Origin: Stemphylium vesicarium | Taxonomy: Eukaryota; Ascomycota; Dothideomycetes; Pleosporales; Pleosporaceae | Length of the DNA: 64,000 nucleotides | Reading direction: 5' to 3' | Assembly: GCA_004380135.1 (NCBI GenBank) | Contig: QXCR01000007.1 | Location: 310,001-374,000, forward strand | Shown: in pieces, positions 48,223 through 59,955 of the stretch | Layout of the letters: each line of letters begins with the position of its first letter | Position numbering within the stretch: the first letter of the stretch is position 1 | Program-made: the position numbers and the translations under genes | Notes under the pieces: model-generated | Told to the model about the DNA's origin: nothing | Database searches by the model: none | What the model saw: the letters and a program-made list of their open reading frames with translations, nothing else

Positions 48223-50244
48223 GAGACAGAAGAGTATCACAGCGATGCAATACTATAAAAGAGCTGGCACATGGTCCGCTACTGGAAGATGGGTTGTGGT
48301 CGACGCGAAATGGTGCGTGGAATGCACACAAAGACTAAGCAGAGCGAGTCGCCAAAGCCCAAATCTCCCTGCGACATTTCCATCCACTGCTTGGTGAGCT
48401 TGCAATTCCATGACTGGCACCGAGAGACGAGTTTTTCTTGGCGGCGGGGAAGAGTTGGCGCATTTCCCCGGAGATTCAGATCTGGAAGTGTACCAGGCAT
48501 CAAGGGACATATGCTCGGATTCCATCCCTTCAGGGATGTCTTCCAAAATATACGCAACGAGGATGCTGACACGAGATCCGAAGCGTTGCATCCTCCGTAA
48601 CCCATTGCACACCATCGCGAAGGGGAAGCGAACCACGTACGCGATTCTACCGGACAAGAGACTGATGCAGGGAATACGGCATACAGCTCGGAGTCGCCGA
48701 ATGGCTGGTGCACTACACAACGCTGCATGTAAGTGAAGACTAGATGGCATGCGCCATTCTCATTCTTGCGAACAAAGGCGCTTTGCATCCAACCATTTTA
48801 AATTATCAAAAAATCAATAAACAGTTAAAACTCGTCCTGCAATCCAAGGGAGGAATGTGCACACAAATGAGCGCTTACAGCGGCAGTCAGTCTACCGCTC
48901 GCTGCCTCTACCAACCCCGCGAAACCCATCCACTCTCAAGAAAATATCCAGCAAAGAGGCGCACATGCATAATGAGGGGTGGTCTCGACTCTCCGTCATC
49001 CAATGCTAAGCTGACCCTTGCTGCAAATCTCAGCATTTAAGGTTGGCACCACTTTGCCTCACTTGGGTTAAGAGCAGCAGCATGTACGAGGGAAGCCAAG
49101 CGAAAATGCGGGGAAAGCATGCGCCTGCTCGTCGTCGCAAGCTTGACGACGCAAAGCCTTTCTTTGCTCACCCGCCGTTTCGCTTCTTGATGCGACGAAG
49201 AAGTTCACCAAGATATGCTTTTGCTGAGTCGCCTCAGGCTTACTTGTATGGTATGTACACCGGTAGCTTAGAGTCTTGTGTTGCCGCGACTTGGTGATGT
49301 TTCTGCGACAGTACATGTACCGGTCAAGGCTGTTTTCGTTTCTTTTCCGGTGGCTGGGCTGACTTCAAAGCTCCCCGTGTCTTAGAATGTTCCTCTTCGA
49401 ATGATTGCATGCATGCGGTTTGAAGTTGACGGCTGCGCTCGCTCGCGCCCCCGTGTTAGGCTCCAGTGCTGAAGGGGGTTGCAGCTTGACTGCTTGGCTG
49501 GTAAGCCCGATCTTTGTTGTTGGTCCATTTGTGAGAGGCTTCCAAGATCGATGCTGAGAATGCCAAGACTGCGTGTAATATGCGCTCGTGATGGTTGTGG
49601 TGTTGGGTAGTGCTACTGTCCTTTCTGTCTGGCTACTGTCGAATTTACCATACTCGCCCTTGACGGTCGCTGGAAGCCTTCCAAGCTGGGGCTGAGCAAG
49701 AGCAAGCTCATCGTCTCTCGACTTTGACAAGCTACGCAGAGACGATTTGGGCACCCTGGGCTGATTATCCGGACATGCGTGGTTTTTGCGTCCTCCACTT
49801 GAACCGCTGGGGACAAGGCGGAACACTGTTGGCCAAGGCGCATCCAAGAAGAGCAAATGTGAGCGCCGAGGCGTATACTCCACCTTACACCTGCACGCCA
49901 CCGACGTCCACCTTCACCGGGGATAAATGCATACTGCATAGTCATGTTGTTTCTCTCTATTGCATCATTGGCTGCCTGTTGTGTAGCGCGTGATCTCGTC
50001 AGCCCTGGCAGAAGTGAAGGAGAGCAATGAGTCAATTGGCACCCCAACCCGCGCCAGAGCTGAAAGCAATCAGCCTTTCTGGAAAGAGCAAAGGCATATA
50101 AGTCTTGTGACACCGCACACAAGGCTTGCAGGGTGGTCATTGCTTTTGAAGCTCCCCCGCGTTCAAATATTAAGCCACCCAGCCCCAAGGTATTGGTGTT
50201 GAAAGATACTACTCGAGTTAAATCGCCCAATCGACTGATCATTC
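48223..50244. other. intergenic, ~2 kb
   Basis: Only short unrecognised frames on both strands, including minus-strand frames of 165-209 codons without domains (48253-48788, 49365-50242). No repeat or RNA gene seen. Confidence 0.5.
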
Positions 50245-52559
50245 ATGGCGGAACCCGAGAAGGAGACTAGGATTGAGTAAGCGCTTTTGCTCCGCGACAT
50301 CGTCCCTCTACTTCATACTGACATTCCTCCTCCAGGCCAGTCGTTGACGAGCAGGACGAGCACCATGGACGCAAAGCCTCCATCTTTGATGACGAGCAGA
50401 AGCGACGTGAGAGCGTTGCCCGCCTGACTGCCAATGTAGAAGGCGAGTAAGTAAACCCTCCGAATCACTCTCATGTCCCGCACTCACATCCAACCCCAAA
50501 AGGATCCGTAACCCCCTCGTCGATATCTCCCGAGCCCAGCTTCTATCCAACGTGCACGACTTCGCTGTAGAGCATGACCTCACCTCGGTGGAGCCTCTCC
50601 TCATCAAAGGCGCCCTCGTCGCCCAGTCACCCGCCCTCTTTGAAGAAATGGAAGAACTCGACGAGAACGACCGCACCGTCATCCGCGAGGAATTCACGCA
50701 CCGCTTCAAGCTTCCCCGCACCCTGTACTTCACCATTATCCTCAACTCGGTCGCCGCTGCGATCCAGGGCTGGGACCAGACGGGCTCCAACGGCGCTAAC
50801 CTGACGTTTGGCCAGGCGCTGAGGATCCCGGACTCGGGTGCTGAGTGCGAGGCTGCGGGGAACTGTGAGAAGAATGGCTGGATTATCGGGTTTGTGAATG
50901 CGTGTCCGTATATTGCCATTGCCGTATTTTGCGCCTGGATTTCCGGTAAGTTTTCTTTGCCATGACCAAGTCTTCGTTCTCTCACTAACATGTTTGTAAG
51001 ACCCCGTGAATGAGTTCTGCGGTCGTCGCGGTACCATTTTCATCGCTGCCATCTTCTCGCTACTCGCCCCATTTGGCATGGGCCTGAGCCAGACGTGGCC
51101 TCAGCTGGCAGTCTGTCGTGTGCTACTCGGCGTAGGCATGGGTCTCAAGGAGGTCACTGTCCCCGTCTTCTCCGCTGAAAACGTGCCTGCTAGTGTTCGA
51201 GGTGGTCTGGTCATGTCGTGGCAGATCTGGACCGCGTTTGGCATTTTCCTGGGGACTGTTGCCAATCTGGTTGTCATGGTGCGTAGATCGACGACACTCC
51301 TTATCCATCTTGCCTAATTTAGCTGACTGACTTCCCCTTAGAACACCGGCAGTATATCCTGGCGACTCCAATTCGGCTCCGCATTCATCCCCGCCGTTCC
51401 TCTCGTCATCGGAATCTGGTTCGTACCCGAGAGTCCACGATGGCTGATGAAAAAGCGCAAGTATGCCAAAGCATATCGGTCCTTCCTCCGTCTACGCAAC
51501 TCGCCTCTGCAGGCCGCTCGTGACCTCTACTACACGCATTGCCTGCTCGAGCAGGAAGAAGTCTTGATCCGTGAGGCGGGAATCAACCCCAAGTCCAACT
51601 TCCTCACCCGCTTCATCGAACTCTTCACCATCCCCCGTGTCCGCCGCGCGACGCAGGCTTCCGGTATCGTAATGATTGGCCAACAAATGTGCGGTATAAA
51701 CATCATTGCGTTCTACAGTTCAACCATCTTCGCCGAAGGCGGGGCGTCGAACAAGGAAGCTCTGATTGCTTCATTTGGGTTTGGCCTGGTGAACTTCGCT
51801 TTTGCGTGGCCTGCCGTGTGGACGATCGATACGTTTGGTCGACGCGGTCTGCTCCTCTTCACGTTCCCTAACATGTTCTGGACGCTGCTTGTAGCGGGCA
51901 TGTGCTACTACATTCCGCGCGAGAGCCCTGCGCATTTGGGTTTGATCGCATTCTTCGTCTATCTTTTCGGTGCGTTTTACAGCCCAGGCATGGGCCCTGT
52001 GCCTTTCACGTACTCGGCTGAAGTCTTCCCGCTCTCGCATCGCGAGGTGGGCATGTCGTGGGCGGTGGCGACGAATAACTTCTGGGCTGCCATATTGTCG
52101 CTTACGCTTCCGAGGATGCTCAAGGCTATGAAGCCACAGGGTGTGTTTGGCTTCTACTCCGGCCTCAACGTCGTTGCTCTTATCATGATGTAAGTCCCAC
52201 AACCCCCCTTCCACCCATCAACCGACGGTCTTGCTAACAAAGGTCCTTGTAGTTTCCTCTGGCTCCCGGAAACCAAACAGCGCACCCTCGAAGAACTCGA
52301 CTACGTCTTTGGCGTACCCACTACAAAGCACATGAAGTATCAGGCCGGCTTGAATCTTCCCTGGTGGTTCAAGACATACGTGCTGCGCCGCAAGGGCCTG
52401 GCTAAGCCCCAACTGTACAAGTTTGGCGATAGCCGTCCGCCCGTGAGTGTCACGGCGCAGATGAGCTACGCGTGGAACACATATGTGCTGCGGAAGAAGG
52501 GGTTGGTGAAGCCGGATGCGTATGTCAAGGCGTCGCCGAGGGGTGAGAAGTCGGTGTAA
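50245..52559 (+). CDS. MFS sugar / inositol transporter
   Basis: A 12-helix proton-coupled carrier of the sugar porter family, acting at the plasma membrane. Six exons, 50245-50276, 50336-50446, 50503-50945, 51001-51278, 51342-52189 and 52253-52559, give 672 residues. Sugar-porter marks include NEFCGRRG after the second helix, VPESPRWL before the central loop, TIDTFGRRG, and [17 protein letters not shown] after the last helix. The hydrophilic N-terminus is long (~130 residues before the first helix), and an insertion after helix 1 ([20 protein letters not shown] and a Cys pair) is also longer than in hexose carriers. These traits remind me of inositol-type porters, but the substrate cannot be read from sequence. 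Confidence 0.92.
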
Positions 52560-53730
52560 GCCGCGAAACCTCTGAAGAGAACAGCGGCCGTTCGATGCAA
52601 GGTTGGCTGAATGATTGGCCATGATTAGCGGATATCAAAGGTCCTGTGTTTATTAACACGTCATGGATGAGAGTTGTAATTGCGGGGGAAATAATGTGAT
52701 AATGGGAGGTTGTGTCGGGGTTTCTGATGGCTGACTTGGGGTCTGCACTGCATGTCTGTCGTCTTTTCCTTTGCTAGCTAGGTACACACCACACCCCTAG
52801 TCATCCATAGCTGCGAATAAAGTAAATACTCTACCAAAAAAAATCCCCTTCATCTCACACTATCATTAGAACTGCGGCCTGATATTCTTATCAAGAAACA
52901 AAAGCATCGAGACAGAATTCACTAGTCAGATTAAACACACAACCCAACCCCGCCAACCGGCATCCCACCCCTTCCCCACCGCAACGTGTATTCTCCTCTA
53001 GCTTACATCTTACATCGCTAGTGCCCATCCAATTCGACCTTCACATGCGGCCATCGACGGCGGGGGGATGCGAGACGCGCAAAACAGACTTAATTGGGTA
53101 AATGCCTCGGCTGCGCCGGATGTGACACCCCTCCTCCCACAGTCTCGTATCCCGCATGCCATGCCCCCGGTCTCTCTGCGCCTGCAGCTACCGAGTCGCA
53201 AACGCCCCAGGTTTGGCAGTAGTTGCGATGCATGCACGTATATGCGAGGTGGAAAGTGGGGGGTGGGTTGGGTGAGCATGCAGGTAACCTTGGCGTTATA
53301 TAGGAAGGGGGAACTGCGCCTTTATTTTATCTCCTGCTTCTTCTTTCGCAGTTTGCGTTTTGCATGTTGCTGCGTGATCTTTTTGCTGGGATAAAAGGGA
53401 ATAACTATTGACCTACTTGGCTCTTGTTACATACTTTCCCTCTTACTTGCTCGCCCGCCCGCTCGCTCTCCTCACCTGAGCTTATTCGTTGGTGGTGCCG
53501 GATCCGCTCGGACGACCGCTTTCATTGCCTTGGTTTCCGTTCACCGCGTCTTGCTTGCGATTTCTGGGTCGCATCTTCGCGCGCGCAGTGAGATTGGATA
53601 TTTAGGGAAGGTGTTAGAAGCCGTGGTCGCGAGAACTGTGTGTTTAGCTTGACTTTTCTTACGGAGAGGAAGCAAATAATCGGGCAAAAAAAGAATATAT
53701 AGAAGAGAGGCGGGACAACAGCAATACACG
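52560..53730. other. intergenic between tandem genes
   Basis: Transporter 3' region followed by the MPO1 promoter. Nothing beyond short unrecognised frames. Confidence 0.5.
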
Positions 53731-54560
53731 ATGCCGGTATTCGATTTGAAGAAGAACCTCGTCTTTGTACGTCTCTCATCCCCCTCTCCTCCCCACCACT
53801 ATATCCCGGAGTTTGGGAACGGAGGTAATGAAACACAACAATAGAAAGCGCAGGCTGACAAAAAGTCGCAAATATAGTACGGCGCATACCACCGCAACCC
53901 AACAAACGTCGCCATACACATAGCCTGCGTCCCCGTCCTCCTCGCGACCGGAGTCCTCTTCGTACGCTGCTCTCCCCTCTTCTCCTCCAATACCATCACA
54001 AAATAAACAATACAATCTGCTAACACCGCCAAAAAAAACTCCAGGGCACAAACACGCCCACCCTCCCCTTGCGCACACCCCTCCTGCTAACCCGCCTCAA
54101 CCTCCCCCTCAACCTCGGCACCCTGGCCGCAGCAACCTACTCAACCCTATACCTCCTCCTCTCCCCCAACCTCGCCGGTGTGACCATCACGCCGCTCATC
54201 CTGGCCTTCGCATCCACATCCAACCGCCTCGTGTCGCGCTACAACAAGACGCGCGTCAACAGTATCGCGGCGGCCGTGCACGTGGTTAGTTGGATACTGC
54301 AGTTTGTGGGCCATGGGAAATACGAGGGGAGGAAACCGGCGCTGTTGGATAATCTAGTCCAGGCGTTGTTTTTGGCGCCGCTTTTTGTGTGGTATGAGGT
54401 TTTGTTTAAGATGGGGTTTTACAAGGGGTTGAAGGCGGAGGTTGAGGCGGGGATTGAGGTTGAGGTGCAGAGGATGAAGGCGGAGAAGAGGGCTGGGAAG
54501 AAGGAGAGGGGGAAGGGGAAGGAAGCTGTGAGGGAGGAGAAGGGGGAGGAGAGTGTGTAA
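53731..54560 (+). CDS. MPO1: Mpo1-like 2-hydroxy fatty acid dioxygenase (DUF962)
   Basis: In yeast Mpo1 is an ER Fe(II) dioxygenase that removes one carbon from 2-hydroxy fatty acids in phytosphingosine breakdown. Three exons, 53731-53766, 53878-53961 and 54045-54560, give 211 residues starting MPVFDLKKNLVF. The DUF962 His-rich motif is YGAYHRNPTNVAIHIACVP (residues 13-31; H17 and H26), and the second pair appears in HVVSWILQFVGHGKYEGRKP. Three or four hydrophobic segments lie between and after. The C-terminal ~45 residues are a highly charged Glu/Lys/Gly run not seen in yeast, probably a disordered extension. Both introns are bounded by consensus GTACG donors. Confidence 0.93.
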
Positions 54561-55073
54561 GTGTGTGGGTTGTTTTGTGCTAGGGGATAGGTAGAAGGTT
54601 AGGGAGGGGATGGAATTTGCGTAGGGCTTCTTCTTTTGGTGACAATTAGTCTAATTGTTCGTTTTCTTTCTCTCTATTTCTCTCTCTGTCTGTCAAGATG
54701 CTGAGAACGGAGTATGATGGCTCATCGCAAAAAACCCCATGTAATTCCATCGTTACAAAAACACATAGGCCAGGAGAAGAAGAAGAAGAAGAAGAAGAAG
54801 AAAGTCCTCCCTTCGTAGCCCCGAAATCTAGCCTTTTTCCCCTTGCACAAACATGTAAATGACTCCAAAAACAATACAGCAAATACCCAATCTCAATAAC
54901 GTCCCCAAAGCACACTTGCCTTTACAATCCTCCAACCCCCCTCCCCCACAGATCAACTACTTTTTTTTTCAGCATACCCAGGGGCCATCCCCATCATCCT
55001 TCCTGGCCGCCGTTCTCTCTCAGCCCAGAAAACACGGAAAGCAACGGACTGCTGTTGTGCGCTGTGGTCCCTT
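54561..55073. other. intergenic between convergent genes
   Basis: Shared 3' region of MPO1 (+) and the three-module gene (-). It contains the GAA microsatellite at 54776-54802 and nothing else recognised. Confidence 0.55.
54776..54802. repeat. (GAA)9 microsatellite
   Basis: Nine uninterrupted GAA units in the intergenic region between two converging genes. Confidence 0.9.
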
Positions 55074-56654
55074 TCAACCAAAAGCAATGTTCAAAACCCG
55101 GACCTTTTCTAACTCGACGAGGAGATCCTGGCACAAGCGTGTTAGCCAGACTATGTTGATTTTTCGCGTTCAAAGGACGTTGTTGGAGAGAGGGTGAGGG
55201 TCTGCTTACTCTGAATGGATCTTGGGCAGCTGTGAGAAGGGGTGGGGAGGGTGTGGGCCCGAGTTCTGAGGTAGGCTGGGATGGGAGGTTGGAGGGGGTG
55301 TCGATGTTGTTGTCGGTGATGTCGGTGTTGATGTCGATGAGGAGAGGGGTAGCAGAGGAGATGACGCTGGTGTTGTTGTTGGAAGAGAGGGAGGCAGAGG
55401 AGGCGGCGCTGGAGGCGGCGGCGCTGGTATCAGAGTGACTAGAAGATGTAGAATGCCGAGTCGACGCATCCTTTTCCCCAGCACCAGCACCAGAATGCGC
55501 CATCTCAGTCCCCTGTGGAGCGCCAACTCCGTCACCGCCCCGAAAAACCTCAGCACATGCTGGCGCTCCCTTTTCCTCCTTCTTCTTCATCACCACACTT
55601 CCCTCTCCACTCAAAACCCGAAACCGCCCCTCTGCCAATGCGCACCTCGCCGCAGCAAAATTGACAAATAGCCTAAACCGTCCAGGTTCCTCGCCAGCCC
55701 AGTACGTATATGCGAAGTGCTGTTCCCGCGAGTGGAACGCAATGTGATCACGTGCGGCATTTAGATCGGGGAAGAAAGGAGGGAAGTACGGGATGAGAAG
55801 GAGGAGGCGGTTGATATCAGTTTGGATTGCTGCTGCAGGTGAGTTAGTTGGTTTTGGTAAAGGGTGAGGGGAAAGGGGGAAAGGGAAAAGGGGAAAGCGT
55901 ACCTCTCTTAGTGACATGGACGGGTTTGACGGGCTTCATCTCGTCCTCCTCCTCCTTGGACCTGAAATCTTTTGTAGTCTTCGCCACAGGAATTGCAGGC
56001 TTGACGATGACTCCCACTGTCTTCGGCTTCTCCTTCCACCCATACCCTGGATACTTGATTGTGAAAAACCCCGCTTCAAACGCGTGCCGAGCAGTGTTGT
56101 AGTTGACATACCCGTCATACGCGCCTTTCTCCACGCCCTCAAACACCGTGTACTCGAAACGAAGCAGACCTGCCTTTTCCGCCACAAAGTCTCTGGCGCA
56201 GTTTGCGGTATGGAAGTGTGCGGGCCAGTTGGGTATCAAGGGGAGGAAACGCGCGATGTCGGATTCAATGGATGCTGTTGTTGCTATTAGTCCATGCCTT
56301 GTCACAGTCATTCACAACCATCATAATAACGATAGAGAACGAAAGGAGGGATAGCAAAAACATACCCCTTAAAGCCCTCTTATCCTCCACCGGGACGTCG
56401 ACGTAGAATTCACCCGCCTCGAAAGCTTTGACCGCGACGATGTAGTGAACTTTGTCTTTGATGTAGTCCTGCTCTTGGACACTGCATCCCGCGGAAGGCG
56501 CGGTGTATATGAAGCCTGCTTTGGCGCTTTCGTGCGAGATGTACTGTTTCGCGGCTTCGATGTCGTGGAAGCGTGTGGGGTAGCTGTGGATGATGCGTTC
56601 GAGCCTGGCTGCTGCCCGGGCGATGAGGGGTCCCCTTCGCTCGTCTTTGGGCAT
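55074..56654 (-). CDS. three-module repeat protein, family unknown
   Basis: Four exons on the minus strand, 56654-56366, 56283-55903, 55832-55210 and 55127-55074, give 448 residues from MPKDERRGPL. I do not recognise the family. Each of the first three exons carries one copy of a ~75-residue module: residues ~15-90 (LERIIHSYPTRFHDIEAAKQ ... VKAFEAGEFYVDVP), 100-175 (IESDIARFLPLIPNWPAHFH ... ARHAFEAGFFTIKYP) and 226-300 (IQTDINRLLLLIPYFPPFFP ... ARCALAEGRFRVLS). Shared features are an I-x-x-D-I start, an I-P-x-x-P turn, an AR/AK helix, an aromatic strand and an A-x-x-A-F-E-A-G-x-F ending. Exons 1 and 2 both end in phase 1, at the same place relative to the module. The rest of exon 3 is Ser/Thr/Pro/Asn-rich; exon 4 adds DLLVELEKVRVLNIAFG. 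No signal peptide or membrane helix is seen. An in-frame upstream ATG at 56798 lies in leader-like sequence. Confidence 0.75.
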
Positions 56655-57157
56655 CTTGGTGGATTTGGGGGGCTTTGGTGGTTGGAGAGTTGTTGGTGGG
56701 TTATAATGGTATGGGAATTGAGAAGACTTTGTAAGGAAAGGGAAGAAGGTAGAGGAATGGCGAACGTCAAGTACTCGGGGTGTTTGTAGTGGGTTCATGT
56801 TCGGATTGACATTGGTGCTCTGGACGGCAAACGCCTGATGAGTGGTTCTAGACGGCTAATGGAAAGTGTGAGCCCGGCGGATAGTCATGGGGTCAAGACA
56901 TTTGGGCGGCGAGGTTATACCGCTTCGATTGCAAACAGAGCGTTCATCCGCCCATAGCAAATCCCGACTTCTCGTAGCAAAGGCCGCAAATATCTGGTAG
57001 CGTTGATGACTTGATGATATGATCATTCCCTTAGCTATCGTACAATTTAGCAATCTCGCGCGTGTCGGCTACATAATGCATCAGTATTTCCAACTCCCGA
57101 CTCCCAATCCAAACACATAACTCAACCTCCAGCAAACCTCGATCTGACCAACTCCAC
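56655..57157. other. intergenic between tandem minus-strand genes
   Basis: Leader and promoter of the three-module gene and 3' region of the PQ-loop gene. The sequence just upstream of the start at 56654 is C/A-rich in the sense direction, as in fungal leaders. Confidence 0.5.
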
Positions 57158-58378
57158 CTACTCTTCCTCATCACTGTCCTCGTCATCTTTCCTGTACATG
57201 AAGTACTGCACGAAAACACCCGCATCCAGCAACAGGGTACCAAAGCTACCCAACAGCCAGCTCATATTAACCGCGATGTATTTGCCATACTCTGCTCTTC
57301 CCTCGCCATCATGGCAAATACGGCCTCCACATTTGGGCTTGTATACCAGAATGCTGAGCACGTACGTAAGGTTTCCCAAGCAAGCAAACAGAAAGAACAG
57401 CATGCTGATACCCTCGGTGGACTTGCGGCGGTAGTTGAGTAGGAGTTGCGGCACGCGTGATCCGAGATAAAGCGCTGCGCAAACGTAACCGGAGACTTGG
57501 CCCCAGAAATTGAAGTGCAGGGGTGTTTCGGAAGATGGATCCTGCTCGTCGGGTGGGCTAGGCGCGGTGGAGTTGCGTGCGCTGAGCCACCAGCCAAAGA
57601 CACCAGCGGCGCAGACTAACACCACGGTGCTGATGTTGAAGATGATCGTTTGCAAGTTGGACTGAGATGGTTGGGGCCTCGCAACCACATTGTTCCGGTG
57701 CCCAGATGTGGGGTCATCGTGGAGCGGTGTGACGGGCGAGAGATGCGTGCCATCTATAGACAAAAAGCGCTCACGGAATGAGCCCTGCGAATGACCGGAG
57801 CCGCGTCTATCGATATCCGAGATCCTCGGCCGTTGTACCTCGATCCCATTCCCGTTTTCGTTGGTGTAGGGATTGCCGTTTGATTGTGGTCTGCGCTCAG
57901 AAAGGAGCGGAGACTGCTCGCTAGCCACGCTATCTTCATCTGACTCGTCCGAAGGCTTCTTGAAGTCGTCACGAAGCGTAAAACCCTTGTACCAGAAGCA
58001 TTGGAGGAGTAAGACAATATCCGCAAGCGTGTAGTACACGGCCAAGATGATCATCGTGGGCAATACACCCTGGAGCACCGCCCCTATGATGTTGAAGAAG
58101 TCACCGAGAAGCCATACTACAATGAATACGACTGATAGACCTTCTGCTGAGCCTCTCTTCCAGTTCTCGATGATTTGGGGTGAGAAGACGACTGTCGGAC
58201 GTGTTAGCTGGAACGCGGTAAAGGTGGTGCGACAACGCCCGACGTAAGCCTATTACAGCGTTTCACGTGATGTGTGAAATGAAAAGTACGTACCTATCCA
58301 GCACGCGATGCTGATCGATCCGAAAATTTGGCTGATCGCGTCTATATCCAGGCGCAAACCCTGGGCTGGAGGGAACAT
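57158..58378 (-). CDS. PQ-loop vacuolar amino-acid transporter
   Basis: A seven-helix PQ-loop protein of the Stm1/Ypq type, which export basic amino acids from the vacuole. Two exons on the minus strand, 58378-58294 and 58191-57158, give 372 residues from MFPPAQGLRL. The two PQ motifs are at residues 33-34 (VVFSPQIIENWKRGSAEGLS) and 276-277 (SRVPQLLLNYRRKSTEGISM), each at the end of a helix, as the family requires. A ~110-residue Ser/Asp-rich hydrophilic loop (SDESDEDSVASEQSPLLSER) separates the halves and carries a dileucine-like SEQSPLL sequence, a typical vacuolar sorting signal. The acidic end DEDSDEEE is cytosolic by analogy. Confidence 0.93.
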
Positions 58379-58965
58379 GTTCGCTATGACGTATCCCACA
58401 CCAATTCCGAGCTCTTCCTCAAATTCGAGACCCCAAACGCGCCTTTCCAAGAGCCAACGTAGACGAGCTCGATACTCGGCAGCTCTAAAGCCTCAAACAA
58501 TGTCGCGTAAAGCTCTATGCTTGGTTTTTCTGGAGGCGCAACAGCTTGTGGCGCACACGTCGTACAAGCTCAACAAAGAGCGTGTTGCTAGTCAAAGCAG
58601 CTGTGCAGCCAGCCGCGCGGTATATCGATGCGGAATCGTCCTGCGAGCGCGATGAAGATGTTTGCCGAAGGATTTCTGATGACGAAAAGCGAATATGAGA
58701 TGGAATCTAGAGCTCAATCTGCCTGAATGACTGACAATTGGAAAAATCTCGGGCGAGTACGTAATCCGGGGTTGCAGGGATGAGCTCCTGCAGGAACCGG
58801 AAGAGCCGCACGTCTTAGCGAAACCTGTTCACGTGGGCGACAAAGTGCGACGGCTGGTCCTACAGACCTTGTAGGTCCAACTGTCCATTATATTCATTGT
58901 AGATGCAGAATATCTAATTTTCTGTATCTGTCTATGCAGATTCAGAAGAATCGTACTTGGCCTAT
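58379..58965. other. intergenic between tandem minus-strand genes
   Basis: Upstream region of the PQ-loop gene and 3' region of the Aim6-like gene. An imperfect 10-bp hairpin is at 58856-58880. Confidence 0.5.
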
Positions 58966-59955
58966 CTAGCTGGAACCCTCCCAGAATGCAGCTGCGCCAG
59001 CGAGGTCATCGACATTCAGCAGATCAACACCTTCATCCCACAGGGTCCTCCAGATCGCGTTCCTTGTGCCAATAGGGTAATTAGGCTGGTTCCAGTACCG
59101 GGCCATGATTCCCTTCTCGTGCGCGGCGTCAAGCTGGCTTCTCAGAGTCTCCAGCTGTGTGTCGTTCATTTCGCGCTTGCGCACTTCGCCGAACGATGAC
59201 GCAAAGTTGGTGGAGGCGATGGGAGCTTCGTTGGCGGTCAAGTCCTTGTACTTGGCGTCCTTGAGATCGACAAGTGGCGCGTCAAAAAACACGTCGCGTG
59301 GCGACGATGCGAGAACGTCGGAAAGCTGGGTGTTTCCTGTTCCGATGACGGTCACGGGGTTCTTTCGAAGGTTCTTGCCATCATAAGTTGTGAGCCAGTC
59401 GCCACTTCGCAGGGGCTCCAAAGCTTCGAGGACGGCGGGCCATGTCTCGTCTGAGCCAGTCTTCAAATCGATGAAGAAGTAGAGGGTCTGGCCGCTCGAC
59501 GTGTCAAATACACCATTCTGCTCGCCTGGCTGGACGAAAGGAGTGCTTGGGTTCTGGCGATGCAGAGTGTCAAGAATGGGCTGGAGGTACAGAGATTCGA
59601 GAGTGCGCTTGTCGGTGAGAGCGGCAGGCTCGTGACCAACCTTTGCATGTTAGTTTTGGTGATAGACCAGGTAGAGTCGTAGGCTTACGTATAATGTGCC
59701 ATTGATAAGCCAGACATCCGCCTCGGTGGAGATGGCCCCATGGCTCAAGCCAGAATAGAAAGGTACATCGCGCCAGTAGTCATTGTGGCTGTGGAACGGT
59801 TTTGGAATGATCTCCCTCGTGAAATCAGTGGGATACTTGTACTTGTCGCTGTTGTCAGTGTTGGCCAAGATGTTCTTCAATGGAGTCTGCTGTCCATAAG
59901 GTACCGCGCTGCAAAGAGCTGCGAAACTTGCGGTAAGAGCGAGGGAGGAACGCAT
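58966..59955 (-). CDS. AIM6: secreted Aim6/PLC-like phosphodiesterase
   Basis: Two exons on the minus strand, 59955-59689 and 59640-58966 (TAC/GTAAGC donor, CTAAC branch, GCAAAG acceptor), give 313 residues. The first ~18 residues (MRSSLALTASFAALCSAVPY) form a signal peptide. The catalytic-type start of the TIM barrel reads FHSHNDYWRDVPFYSGLSHG, then AISTEADVWL, characteristic of the fungal Aim6 branch of PLC-like and glycerophosphodiester phosphodiesterases. LYFFIDLKTGSDETWPAVLE holds a further acidic site, and RYWNQPNYPIGTRNAIWRTL, then DLLNVDDL, is the usual C-terminal signature. Yeast AIM6 is known only from a mitochondrial inheritance phenotype, so substrate and role remain open. Confidence 0.9.

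Noticed and set aside
49365..50242. Minus-strand frames of 178 and 209 codons upstream of the transporter
   Set aside because: They overlap in different phases, have no domain, and cover the likely promoter of the transporter.
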